NCBI RefSeq assembly: GCF_009762775.1
Contig: NZ_CP046401.1
Coordinates: forward strand, 3,038,001 to 3,102,000
Length of the DNA: 64,000 nucleotides
Reading direction: 5' to 3'
From: Maribellus comscasis
Lineage (GTDB): Bacteria; Bacteroidota; Bacteroidia; Bacteroidales; Prolixibacteraceae
A model generated the notes under the pieces. The model was not told the DNA's origin and did no database searches. It saw only the letters and a list, made by a program, of their open reading frames with translations. A program made the position numbers and the translations under genes. Below, piece by piece: positions 17,023-25,684 of the stretch (position 1 is the first letter of the stretch; each line of letters begins with the position of its first letter).

Positions 17023-17682
17023 ATGAAAGTTGAATTTTTAGATATTGTTTTAGGTTATTTAGTTTTAGTTATTCAGGTAGCTGTTGCTGTTATTGCAGTG
17101 GTTAAATACCAGGCGTATAAAAATACGCCATTAAAATACATATCTATCATTTTAATTTACACCGCGATTAATGAAATAATTGGAAGCCTCAATATTTATT
17201 CAAATAACAATAACGTATTGATTTACAATATATACAATGTTATATATTTTCTGTTTTTTTACAATGCTTTTTGGTTTTCAATAACAAAGGAAAAGTATAG
17301 AAACTGGATTGTCGCTTGTGTAGGTATCTTTGTATTGGCCAGTGTCGTTAATCCATTTTTTCAGAATTTTATAACAGAATCTCAGTTACTGGCTTATGTA
17401 GTTGGGGCATGCGCTCTTTTGTTTTGTATTATTTTGTATTACATCGAAATTTTATCCACGTCCAAAGTCTTGTTAATCAGGCAGGATATTTTGTTTTGGA
17501 TAAGTGTTGGATTATTACTTTTTTATGTTGGTTATATCCCGATAAAACTAACACGTGTATTTTTTGAATATCAGGATAATGTATACTTAGCTTTAAGAAT
17601 AGTGCATCGAATACTAATATTGATTTTAAATGCCTGTTTTATTATTGGATTTTTATGGATGAAAAAGAAATTGCCACGCTAG
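17023..17682 (+). CDS. Polytopic membrane protein (about 7 TM) in sensory operon
   Basis: A 219-residue hydrophobic protein with six or seven membrane segments spread over its full length (first at residues 8-27, last near 195-213, then the basic end MKKKLPR). Helices 2-3 hold an Asn-rich loop (NIYSNNNN). It overlaps the histidine kinase gene by 28 nt, so the two are translationally coupled, and it follows the lipoprotein gene by 21 nt. The layout suggests the membrane sensor module of a split receptor, with the kinase as a separate short polypeptide. I recognise no named family. Confidence 0.75.
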   Translation: MKVEFLDIVLGYLVLVIQVAVAVIAVVKYQAYKNTPLKYISIILIYTAINEIIGSLNIYSNNNNVLIYNIYNVIYFLFFYNAFWFSITKEKYRNWIVACVGIFVLASVVNPFFQNFITESQLLAYVVGACALLFCIILYYIEILSTSKVLLIRQDILFWISVGLLLFYVGYIPIKLTRVFFEYQDNVYLALRIVHRILILILNACFIIGFLWMKKKLPR

Positions 17683-18425
17683 TCTCTGTAATTATTTTAG
17701 TTGTTCTTGTAATAATAATTATTACGCTATTTTCTGTCTTTGTAACCCGTAAGAACAGACTTTTAAAAGAGCAGGAGAAGGTAAAGGAAGCCTTTGAAAA
17801 AGAACTGACCGATACACAGATAGAAATCAGGGAAGAGACTTTACGTAATATCAGCTGGGAACTTCACGATAATATCGGGCAACTGCTTACTCTGGCAAAA
17901 ATTCAGTTACAAAATGCAAACGACGATTCACAAGCTATTGCCGAGGCCATTAATACAATCGGAACAAGTTTAAAAGAATTAAGAAGTTTGTCTAAACTTA
18001 TTAATCCCGACACATTGAGAAGTCTTTCATTAGTGGAAGCAATTCAACTTGAAATAGAGCGATATAATCGTTTAAAATATCTGGTAGCTACAATCCAAAT
18101 CCAATGTTCCGGGACTATTTTTTCTATAGATAATAAAGTTGAAATTATCATTTTCAGGATATTACAAGAGTTTTTTACAAATACAATCAAGCATTCAAAA
18201 GCTTCAGAACTTAATGTGGAAATAAACTATAACGACAAAGCACTAACAATTAATGCTGTCGATAATGGTATCGGATTTGATTCCACCCATTTTGGTCCCG
18301 GTAAAGGAATTGGTTTAAACAATATTAAAAGCAGGGCAAAAATGATTAATGCAGATTTGGAAATTTTATCCGCAAAAGATTGTGGAACCCAACTTTCTCT
18401 AACTTATAAAATTGAACAAATATGA
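17655..18425 (+). CDS. Sensor histidine kinase, NarX/DegS type (HisKA_3)
   Basis: A 256-residue kinase with one N-terminal membrane helix (residues about 7-30), a short coiled linker, the HisKA_3 phosphoacceptor helix ELHDNIGQL with His71, and a HATPase_c domain (N-box FFTNTIKHSKAS, G1 DNGIGFD, G2 GKGIGLNNIKSR). It has no sensory domain of its own; input must come through the membrane helix, probably from the overlapping polytopic protein. It overlaps the response regulator gene by 4 nt and should phosphorylate it. Confidence 0.92.
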   Translation: MDEKEIATLVSVIILVVLVIIIITLFSVFVTRKNRLLKEQEKVKEAFEKELTDTQIEIREETLRNISWELHDNIGQLLTLAKIQLQNANDDSQAIAEAINTIGTSLKELRSLSKLINPDTLRSLSLVEAIQLEIERYNRLKYLVATIQIQCSGTIFSIDNKVEIIIFRILQEFFTNTIKHSKASELNVEINYNDKALTINAVDNGIGFDSTHFGPGKGIGLNNIKSRAKMINADLEILSAKDCGTQLSLTYKIEQI

Positions 18426-19063
18426 ATTATACTGTAGTTGTAGTAGATGATCATACCCTTCTGTCACAGGCGATAGGTGATCTGGTCGACAATTTTGATC
18501 ATTTTTCTGTACTTTATGTTTGTAAAAACGGACAGGAATTGCTCACAAAATTCAAAGATCCAAAAAACATTCCTGATGTTGTTTTGATGGATGTGAATAT
18601 GCCAATTCTAAACGGAATTGAAACTACTGCTCATTTAAAAGAATACTTTCCTGAAGTAAAAGTACTGGCGCTTTCCGTGGAAGAAGATGAAACAACCATT
18701 ATAAAAATGCTACGTGCAGGTGCGAAAGGATATTTATTAAAAGATGTAAAAAAAACTGAACTTAAAAATGCATTGCTTGAGGTTTTGAAACATGGCTATT
18801 ACTATACGAATACCGTTTCACAGGTTTTAATTCATTCACTGGAAAACAGAGGGGACAGTGCCTTTTCCCTGAAAGAACGAGAAATTGAATTTATTCGGCA
18901 CGCCTGCAGTGAAAAAACATATAAGGAGATTGCCGGAGAAATGTATTTAAGCCCGAAAACAATAGAAGGATACAGAGATGCTTTGTTTGAAAAATTAAAT
19001 TTGCGAAACCGCACGGGGCTTGTGATATATGCAATAAAAAATAAAATATTCGTTCCGAAGTAA
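18422..19063 (+). CDS. NarL/FixJ-type response regulator
   Basis: A 213-residue regulator with a receiver domain (acidic pocket VVDDH near residue 9, phosphoacceptor Asp57 in VLMDVNMP, Lys in GYLLKDV) and a C-terminal LuxR-type helix-turn-helix (EIAGEMYLSPKTIEGYRDAL). Its start overlaps the kinase stop (ATGA). It is the last gene of the 16279-19063 operon. A plausible target is the divergent 694-aa gene or the operon itself; no binding site can be assigned without data. Confidence 0.93.
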   Translation: MNYTVVVVDDHTLLSQAIGDLVDNFDHFSVLYVCKNGQELLTKFKDPKNIPDVVLMDVNMPILNGIETTAHLKEYFPEVKVLALSVEEDETTIIKMLRAGAKGYLLKDVKKTELKNALLEVLKHGYYYTNTVSQVLIHSLENRGDSAFSLKEREIEFIRHACSEKTYKEIAGEMYLSPKTIEGYRDALFEKLNLRNRTGLVIYAIKNKIFVPK

Positions 19064-19176
19064 ATTTGATTGTTTACCTGGAAGATTAGGATTGTTGTTT
19101 TTAGTTTCCAGTAGATACGATTTGTTTACAATCGAAAAGAAAAAGCTATAAATGCCTGTATTTCATTTTAAAAGAA

Positions 19177-19184
19177 TACCTTTG
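19177..19184 (+). promoter_or_regulatory. -7 element of the DEAD-box helicase gene
   Basis: TACCTTTG lies 27 nt before the ATG at 19212; the -33 region is weak. No cold-shock leader is evident. Confidence 0.5.
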
Positions 19185-19211
19185 CGCGCATTATTTTATA
19201 GAAGTATTTGA

Positions 19212-20894
19212 ATGACATTATTTAATGAAATGGGGCTAAGCTCCGAAATTCAGTTGGCAATTGAAGAACTTGGTTTTGAGCAGCCCACACCAGTTCAGGA
19301 AAAGACAATTCCATTTTTACTGGAAGAAAAGCAGGATATGGTTGCCCTGGCGCAAACCGGAACAGGGAAAACTGCCGCTTTTGGTTTGCCAATTATTCAG
19401 CAGATTGATACAACAAAAAAAGATTCTCAGGCTTTGATATTAAGCCCGACCCGGGAATTGGCACTTCAAATTGCCAATGACATCAATACATTTTCAAAAC
19501 ATCTTCCCAAAATTAATGTAGCCGTTCTTTATGGTGGCGCCGATATAAAAAAACAAATTAAAGATTTGGAACGTGGCGCACAGATTATTGTCGGAACACC
19601 CGGAAGAACACTCGATTTAATCAAACGTAAAAAGCTGAAAGTAAACGATATTCAGTGGCTTGTGTTAGATGAGGCTGACGAGATGCTTTCCATGGGTTTT
19701 AAAGACGATTTGGATGCAATTTTGGAAAATTCGCCGGAAGGAAAACAAACTTTGCTGTTTTCGGCCACAATGCCTAAAGAAATTGTAGGTATTGCCAACA
19801 AATACATGAGCAATCCATTTGAAATCTCAGTTGGGAAGAAAAATACCGGTGCTGAAAATGTGGAACACAATTATTATGTGGTTCATGCAAAAGACAGATA
19901 TCTGGCGTTAAAGCGTGTTGCCGACGTCAATCCGAATATTTACGGAATCATATTTTGTCGTACCCGAATGGAAACCAAAGAAGTTGCCGATAAATTGATG
20001 CAGGATGGATACAATGCCGACGCACTGCATGGTGATTTATCGCAGGCACAGCGCGATCATGTAATGGCTCGTTTCCGGGGAAAACATCTACAAATGTTGG
20101 TGGCTACCGATGTGGCAGCGCGTGGGTTGGATGTGAACGACCTGACACACGTTATAAATTATAATTTGCCGGATGATCCGGAAGTTTATATTCATCGTAG
20201 TGGCAGAACAGGACGTGCAGGGAAAAAAGGTATTTCTGTTACTTTGATTCACCTGCGTGAAAAAGGTAAATTACGCCAGGTTGAAAAAATTGTAAATAAA
20301 AAGTTTGTTAAAAAAGAGGTTCCCTCCGGAAAGGAAATTTGTGAAAAACAGCTTTTTAGTCTTATCGACAAGGTGGAGAGGATTGAAGTAAACGAATCAC
20401 AGATTGGCGAATTTATGCCGGTAATCTACAAAAAACTGGCCTGGCTCGATCGTGAAGAACTGATCAAACGTTTTGTTTCGGTTGAATTTAATCGGTTTCT
20501 CGATTATTATAAAAATGCACCCGATATTAATGTGGATGAATCCAAACAAAACGATGATTACCCGGAAGGGCGGCGGAGCAGAAAACGCGACCGTAAAAAA
20601 AGAGGTGACCGAAATGATCGAAGCGACAGGAATGACAGGAGAAGAGGTGGTTATGAGTTTTCCCGATTCTTTTTTAATTTGGGGAAAAAGAACGGTATCA
20701 GTAAACGGACCATTATCGATTTAGTGAACCAGAATTTGCCTAATAAGAGCGTTGAGATTGGAAATATAGAGGTACTGAAAAGTTTTTCGTTTTTTGAAGT
20801 TGATAAACGTTTCGAAAGAGAAGTTTTGAAATCATTTAAAAATGCTAAATACAAAGGTCAGCGCATCGGAATTGATATTGCAAAAGGGAAATAG
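19212..20894 (+). CDS. deaD: DEAD-box ATP-dependent RNA helicase
   Basis: A 560-residue CsdA/DeaD-type helicase that remodels RNA in ribosome assembly and mRNA decay. All core motifs are visible: Q motif (GFEQPTPVQEKTIP), I AQTGTGKT, Ia PTRELALQ, Ib TPGR, II DEAD, III SAT, IV IIFCRTR, V ATDVAARGLDV, VI HRSGRTGRAGKKG. A basic Arg/Asp-rich linker (residues about 455-480) precedes a C-terminal DbpA-type RNA-binding domain (GIDIAKGK end). The length fits the DeaD/CsdA group. It is monocistronic, with its own promoter and a terminator at 20917-20948. Confidence 0.95.
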   Translation: MTLFNEMGLSSEIQLAIEELGFEQPTPVQEKTIPFLLEEKQDMVALAQTGTGKTAAFGLPIIQQIDTTKKDSQALILSPTRELALQIANDINTFSKHLPKINVAVLYGGADIKKQIKDLERGAQIIVGTPGRTLDLIKRKKLKVNDIQWLVLDEADEMLSMGFKDDLDAILENSPEGKQTLLFSATMPKEIVGIANKYMSNPFEISVGKKNTGAENVEHNYYVVHAKDRYLALKRVADVNPNIYGIIFCRTRMETKEVADKLMQDGYNADALHGDLSQAQRDHVMARFRGKHLQMLVATDVAARGLDVNDLTHVINYNLPDDPEVYIHRSGRTGRAGKKGISVTLIHLREKGKLRQVEKIVNKKFVKKEVPSGKEICEKQLFSLIDKVERIEVNESQIGEFMPVIYKKLAWLDREELIKRFVSVEFNRFLDYYKNAPDINVDESKQNDDYPEGRRSRKRDRKKRGDRNDRSDRNDRRRGGYEFSRFFFNLGKKNGISKRTIIDLVNQNLPNKSVEIGNIEVLKSFSFFEVDKRFEREVLKSFKNAKYKGQRIGIDIAKGK

Positions 20895-20916
20895 AAAGAT
20901 GTAAAAATATGACTTG

Positions 20917-20948
20917 AAAAGCTGTTCGATTTGATTTGGGCAGCTTTT
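20917..20948 (+). terminator. Terminator after deaD
   Basis: AAAAGCTG and CAGCTTTT form a perfect 8-bp stem with a 16-nt loop, followed by a T-rich tail. Confidence 0.75.
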
Positions 20949-20961
20949 TTTATTTAAAGAA

Positions 20962-21969
20962 TCAGTTAATTATTGCTGAACTTTTTGCCAGTCTGTCTCC
21001 CATCCAAACTCTGCCATCCGGCTTTTCCCTGTCCGGCTTTTTAAGGGAGAATATTCCCGAAAAGCGGAATCCACATTCGTAAGTCCCTTTGGGAATAAAA
21101 GGGTATCCCGATTTTTGAACAGTTCGGGTTATAGTTTCACCACTGTTTAATCTTATCATCCAATCCAGTGGGTTGTCATTTTCCGCAGGAGCCTGTGAAC
21201 CGCTTGTGCTCTGATAAATTTTTTCTTTAGTTCTTAAAAACACTCCATTATGGTAGTAATGGAAATGTGCTTCTCCCATAATCAGAGGATCAAAAACATA
21301 AAGATTTAATTCGTCGTTGTTTTTAATGGTGAAAGTATACCGCAGCTTGCAACGATTGTTTATTGAATCGTTTTCGATAATTTTTACAGAATCGATAGAA
21401 CAATCAATACCGGCATGGAAAATCTCATAATTTCTTAAAGTCTGAATAATCGTATCGTTCATGCGAAAATCATGTTCCATCGGAATTCTACCTGTTGAGA
21501 TTTTTATAATATCGTGTGGATAAAATCTTGGCCCCACATCAATAATTGGCCCGCAATAACTTGATGAAGAAATCATTGGCCATAAAACTCCAATATAATG
21601 TCTTGTTGAATCGGTTGTAACAACAAAAGGTTTACCCAGAAAATGTGCGTCTGATTCAGGTAAGGCCACGGATTCTTTTAGATAAATTACGTGTGAAGAA
21701 GTGTCGTATTTCTCAATATTTTCTTGTGTTACAAATGGCGGTTTCAGTAACTTCAGTTCGTTCAGGTTTGAATTGGAAACATCGGCCCCTGTTAAACTTT
21801 CGTCTTTCAAAAAATACATATTGAATCCTACATAAGAAGAATCAACAACTTCAGCCTCCAACTCTGGCTCTGGTTCTGGTTCTGGTTCTGTATTGATTAA
21901 CTGATCATTTTTTTCATTGCAGGAAATAAACATTGAAAACAAAAACAGAAGGTGAAGAAGGCGTTTCAT
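20962..21969 (-). CDS. Lipoprotein with N-terminal (EP)n linker
   Basis: A 335-residue predicted lipoprotein: signal peptide with lipobox MFISC (Cys17) followed by an acidic Glu-Pro repeat (residues about 29-39, encoded by a TCTGGT hexamer repeat at 21863-21890). The mature domain is beta-rich with no motif I recognise; it contains YCGPIIDVGPRFYPHDII and GTYECGFRFSGIF. The repeat would act as a spacer lifting the domain off the membrane. It sits 62 nt after the TfoX-N gene and could be cotranscribed with it. Confidence 0.7.
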   Translation of the reverse strand: MKRLLHLLFLFSMFISCNEKNDQLINTEPEPEPEPELEAEVVDSSYVGFNMYFLKDESLTGADVSNSNLNELKLLKPPFVTQENIEKYDTSSHVIYLKESVALPESDAHFLGKPFVVTTDSTRHYIGVLWPMISSSSYCGPIIDVGPRFYPHDIIKISTGRIPMEHDFRMNDTIIQTLRNYEIFHAGIDCSIDSVKIIENDSINNRCKLRYTFTIKNNDELNLYVFDPLIMGEAHFHYYHNGVFLRTKEKIYQSTSGSQAPAENDNPLDWMIRLNSGETITRTVQKSGYPFIPKGTYECGFRFSGIFSLKKPDREKPDGRVWMGDRLAKSSAIIN

Positions 21970-22031
21970 TTTATTTGGTTTAAAAGATTTTGGCAGTTAT
22001 AAAGATAAGTAATTTGTTAAAAACCAACAAT

Positions 22032-22382
22032 CTACATACTTCTTTTCTTTTTGCTCGATTTTGCTTTTGGGTTAAACTCCAGACAACGTTTTACCCATTT
22101 ATCCAAATCCTCATCCATATCTACTGCTTCGGCGTTAATTAACAGGAACCCTTTCATCGACTTGCCGGAATCATCGAGCAAACGGCAATCTTCATTTTGC
22201 AAATATTTATCTTGATCCTCCGGAGGAATACGAACCAATAACTCTTCTCCGGACACTCCAACACACAATTTTTCATCCACAAAAAAACTAAGGGTACCAA
22301 ACATTTTTTTCTCTTCAAATCCTATTTTGTTTCCTTTTAATGAATTGCGGACACGATCGGTCAGATATTCGCTGTAAGCCAT
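22032..22382 (-). CDS. TfoX N-terminal domain protein
   Basis: A 116-residue protein matching the TfoX/Sxy N-terminal fold: KKMFGTLSFFVDEKLCVGV (the conserved MFGG-like loop reads MFGT), then LLVRIPPED, and a helical C-terminus ending in a basic tail. It lacks the C-terminal TfoX domain found in the competence regulator Sxy, so a regulatory role in competence should not be assumed. It starts 6 nt after the FG-GAP gene stop and is cotranscribed with it. Confidence 0.85.
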   Translation of the reverse strand: MAYSEYLTDRVRNSLKGNKIGFEEKKMFGTLSFFVDEKLCVGVSGEELLVRIPPEDQDKYLQNEDCRLLDDSGKSMKGFLLINAEAVDMDEDLDKWVKRCLEFNPKAKSSKKKRSM

Positions 22383-22388
22383 TTTTTG

Positions 22389-23615
22389 TTATTTTTTGTT
22401 TGTGCCATTTTGCAGCCAGATATCGATTCCCGGGGCCCGGAAAGCGTAGGGTTTTGAAAGAATATCATAGTCTCCGTCGCCGTCAAGGTCGGCAATTTTA
22501 GCTTCGTGGTGGCTAAAACCTTCGTTAATTATATAGTCGGTAAAATTTCCCTTTCCGTCGCCAAGTAGAATCCGAAGTTTTGCGTCAGGATTGTGCTGTT
22601 CGCTAAACCGCATTTCTGCATTAAAAATATCAAGGTGCCCATCGCCGTTAAAATCAATAATTTCTATCGAATGACCGTTGTCAATTTCAGTAATTAAAGT
22701 TTTTCGTTTCCATGTTCCGTTTTGCCATTCATACAAAAACATGGGAGCAATTCCATCGCCAACCACAAGTACAATTTCCGGTCGTCCACCTTCAATAAGT
22801 TGTGCTGCTGCAGAACGAGAGAAAGAGTAAGAGGCATCTACAATATTTTCCTGAAATTTTTTGTCTCCTGTTTTTTTAAACCACCGGCCTCCGCCGATAA
22901 TATCGGGAATACCATCTCCGTCAATGTCGGCTTTGGCCAGCCCTTCGTGTTCATTTACACGTTTCCAGTCTGGCATTTCACCCGGAGGTTGCATTTCGCT
23001 GTCGTTTGCGTAGGAATAAATCGGAATCATTTCCCACTCTTCGTTTTCTCGCGGGTTTTTCGGAATTTCAGCCAGGAATAGTGTATTTGCATTCTGGTTC
23101 CAGAATGCCAGCTCCATTAAACCATCTCCGTCAAAATCCCCAAAAAGCTGGTCGTGGTGTTTGGTTGCGCCCGATTTTTTTACGGTATGGCGTTTCCAGG
23201 GTATTTCCGGACTGTAATTGGGATATGGATTTTCCCACCACCATACTTCGCTGGAGCGGGATTCGCCACCAAAAACGGGATCCAGATCACCATCGTTATC
23301 AATATCCCAAACTGCTGAACCAGCTTCAATTCGCAAAAGCCCGGTGTCTAAAATGTATCTGTCCCATTTTTCTCCGTTTTTTTTGTACCAAACTACTGCC
23401 GGCGCCTGCACTCGCTCAGTGACAATAAAATCATTTATTCCGTCTTTGTCGATGTCAAAAACAGCGCAACTTGTTTGTTGTTCGCTGCCGTTGGGAACCT
23501 CCAGGTCTCCGTTTTCAGAAGAATAATGTTTCCATTCAGTCTCAGGGATGGGAGGCTGACTAAATCCTTTTCCGCTAAAAAGAAAAATTAAAAAAATGAG
23601 GTGTAAAGTTTTCAT
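22389..23615 (-). CDS. Secreted FG-GAP/VCBS repeat protein
   Basis: A 408-residue exported protein (signal peptide MKTLHLIFLIFLFSGKGFSQ). It has at least six calcium-binding DxDxDGxxD-type loops (DIDKDGINDF, DIDNDGDLDP, DFDGDGLMEL, DIDGDGIPDI, DFNGDGHLDI, DLDGDGDYDI), spread along its length as expected for an integrin-like seven-bladed propeller. No sorting domain or lipobox is present, so it is probably periplasmic or released. Homologues are often carbohydrate- or protein-binding; the ligand here is unknown. It precedes the TfoX-N gene by 6 nt. Confidence 0.88.
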   Translation of the reverse strand: MKTLHLIFLIFLFSGKGFSQPPIPETEWKHYSSENGDLEVPNGSEQQTSCAVFDIDKDGINDFIVTERVQAPAVVWYKKNGEKWDRYILDTGLLRIEAGSAVWDIDNDGDLDPVFGGESRSSEVWWWENPYPNYSPEIPWKRHTVKKSGATKHHDQLFGDFDGDGLMELAFWNQNANTLFLAEIPKNPRENEEWEMIPIYSYANDSEMQPPGEMPDWKRVNEHEGLAKADIDGDGIPDIIGGGRWFKKTGDKKFQENIVDASYSFSRSAAAQLIEGGRPEIVLVVGDGIAPMFLYEWQNGTWKRKTLITEIDNGHSIEIIDFNGDGHLDIFNAEMRFSEQHNPDAKLRILLGDGKGNFTDYIINEGFSHHEAKIADLDGDGDYDILSKPYAFRAPGIDIWLQNGTNKK

Positions 23616-23797
23616 TCTAAACTAATTTTGTGTTATAAAACTAATTGCCTGTTTTGATTTTAGCAAGCGAAAAGTCCTCTCATTTTACGAATAAGCGTCT
23701 AAAATTTACGATTCAGCAAGATTTATTTTCAAATACCGGTTTTTCTGCTGAATTTTATTTCCGGTAACATTGAGTTAAAACACCAAAAAACGAACAT

Positions 23798-24832
23798 GTG
23801 AAAGTTTCAAAGAAAATATTTTTTACCCGGTTAAAAGTTTTTGGCGGAGCTTTGGGTATCTCGCTTTTTTTTAGTTTGGTTCTTCGCGGAAAGTTGTTCG
23901 ACTCTGGTTTATGGAACATGTTGGTTTTGACCTATATTCAGCTTGAAATATTTCTGTGGTTGGGAAATCGTTTTTTTAGAGATATAAAAAGAGAATCAGT
24001 TAACTACAAACGTAAAATGGTTTCGCGTTTGTTAAAGTTTTACCTTACCGTTTTGGCTATTGCGTTTGTAATTTTTATGACCGTTTACACCGCAAATTTT
24101 GTGTTAAACGGCGCTGACTTTAGTTACTATTTTATCGGGTTGAGAGAAATAGAGATGAAAGGTTTTTTAACGGCCGCACTTATTGGTTTTTCGTTGGGTG
24201 CGCTTTTCTTTTTTTACGTCCAATGGGCAGAAGCTTTGCAACGCGAGCAAAAGCTCACACGGGAAAAGCTGGTTTTTCAGTACGAAACTTTAAAAAACCA
24301 GGTGAACCCGCATTTTCTTTTTAACAGTTTGAACACACTTTCATCGTTGGTTCGCGAAAATCCTGATCTTTCAGAAGAATTTATTCAAAAGCTGTCACAT
24401 ATTTATCGTTATGTTCTTCGTGATAAAGAAAAAGAGCTGGTGCCGCTTTCTGAAGAAATTGATTTTGTAAGAGACTATTTTTACCTGCGGAAAATAAGAG
24501 ACGAAGAAAAGATCGATTTGAAAATTGAAATCAGTGAAATGACAGGAGCCAAAGTGCTACCGGTCTCTTTACAACTTCTGGTTGAAAATGCCTTAAAACA
24601 CAATTCTGCAACGCGCAGCAATCCGTTGGAAATTACCATTCACACTGATGGATTGGACAAGTTGGTTGTTCGAAATAATTTACAAAAGAAAACAAGATGG
24701 GAAGAATCCTCTAAAATAGGGCTGAAAAATTTAAACGAACGGTGTAAATTAATACTAAACCAGGAGGTGGAAATTCGTGAAACTGAAAGTGAGTTTGTTG
24801 TAAAAATTCCTGTAAAGATTGAATCCATATGA
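23798..24832 (+). CDS. LytS-type sensor histidine kinase (His_kinase family)
   Basis: A 344-residue kinase with four N-terminal membrane helices (residues about 12-28, 38-56, 80-100, 123-143), a short coiled coil, the phosphoacceptor motif NQVNPHFLFNSLNTL with His172, and a degenerate HATPase domain (LLVENALKHN). The start is a GTG at 23798; the nearby ATG at 23796 is out of frame and runs into a stop. It overlaps the LytTR regulator gene by 4 nt. These pairs in Bacteroidota often control envelope or secretion genes, but the target is unknown. Confidence 0.92.
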   Translation: MKVSKKIFFTRLKVFGGALGISLFFSLVLRGKLFDSGLWNMLVLTYIQLEIFLWLGNRFFRDIKRESVNYKRKMVSRLLKFYLTVLAIAFVIFMTVYTANFVLNGADFSYYFIGLREIEMKGFLTAALIGFSLGALFFFYVQWAEALQREQKLTREKLVFQYETLKNQVNPHFLFNSLNTLSSLVRENPDLSEEFIQKLSHIYRYVLRDKEKELVPLSEEIDFVRDYFYLRKIRDEEKIDLKIEISEMTGAKVLPVSLQLLVENALKHNSATRSNPLEITIHTDGLDKLVVRNNLQKKTRWEESSKIGLKNLNERCKLILNQEVEIRETESEFVVKIPVKIESI

Positions 24833-25578
24833 AAGTAGTAATTGTAGAAGATGAACGTTTGGCTGCTGAAAAACTACAGCGGCTTTTAAAACAGGTCGAT
24901 TCCGGCATTGAAGTTTTAAAAGTGCTTGAGTCGGTTGAGGAAGCGGTAAACTGGTTTTCTGTAAATGTTTCGCCCGATCTTGTTTTTATGGACATTCAAC
25001 TTGATGACGGCATCTCCTTCGAAATTTTTGACACCGTAAAAATTGAAGCCCCGGTTATTTTTACTACTGCATTTGACGAATATGCCATTCGGGCGTTTAA
25101 AGTAAACAGCGTGGATTATCTTTTAAAACCGGTTGAGAAAGCTGCCCTTGAAAATTCGCTGCGTAAATACAGGAATATTTATACTGCAAAACAGACAGAA
25201 ATAAATATTTCGAAAGTGTTTGAGCAAATGGCAAAGACTTATAAATCGAGGTTTCTGGTGAAAATAGGAACTCACTTTCAATCAGTGCCGATTGAAAATA
25301 TTTCCTGTTTTTTTGTTGAAGAACGTTCAACATTTCTAAAGACAAAAACCGGTAAGAATTACGATTTGGATTATTCACTTGACCAGATACAAAAGTTAGT
25401 GGCCCCGGAATTGTTTTTTCGGATAAACCGTAATTTTTTGGTCAATATCAATTCTATCTCTGAAATATTAAGTTATTCAACAAGCCGTTTAAAATTGAAA
25501 CTTCATAATTTTTCTTCGGAAGGACTAATTGTTAGCCGCGACAAAGCAGGGGAGTTTAAGCTTTGGATGGACAGATGA
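24829..25578 (+). CDS. LytTR-family response regulator
   Basis: A 249-residue regulator with a receiver domain (VVIVEDER, phosphoacceptor Asp55 in LVFMDIQLDD, Lys in VDYLLKPV) and a C-terminal LytTR DNA-binding domain (residues about 140-245; IPIENISCFFVEERSTFLKT-like strand pattern, RINRNFLVNI). It is coupled to the LytS-type kinase by a 4-nt overlap, and the pair ends at the bidirectional terminator 25613-25647. Confidence 0.93.
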   Translation: MKVVIVEDERLAAEKLQRLLKQVDSGIEVLKVLESVEEAVNWFSVNVSPDLVFMDIQLDDGISFEIFDTVKIEAPVIFTTAFDEYAIRAFKVNSVDYLLKPVEKAALENSLRKYRNIYTAKQTEINISKVFEQMAKTYKSRFLVKIGTHFQSVPIENISCFFVEERSTFLKTKTGKNYDLDYSLDQIQKLVAPELFFRINRNFLVNINSISEILSYSTSRLKLKLHNFSSEGLIVSRDKAGEFKLWMDR

Positions 25579-25612
25579 ATAAAAGTGAGATTAATAATAT
25601 GGTGTACAGAAT

Positions 25613-25647
25613 AAAAAAGGTTGAGTTCGGAAAACTCAACCTTTTTT
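25613..25647. terminator. Bidirectional terminator between the LytTR and GH97 genes
   Basis: A perfect 15-bp hairpin (AAAAAAGGTTGAGTT, loop CGGAA, then AACTCAACCTTTTTT) has A and T runs on both sides, so it can stop transcription of both convergent genes. Confidence 0.9.
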
Positions 25648-25684
25648 ACATTATATTTTTATCCTGGTACTAAAATCTCACATT

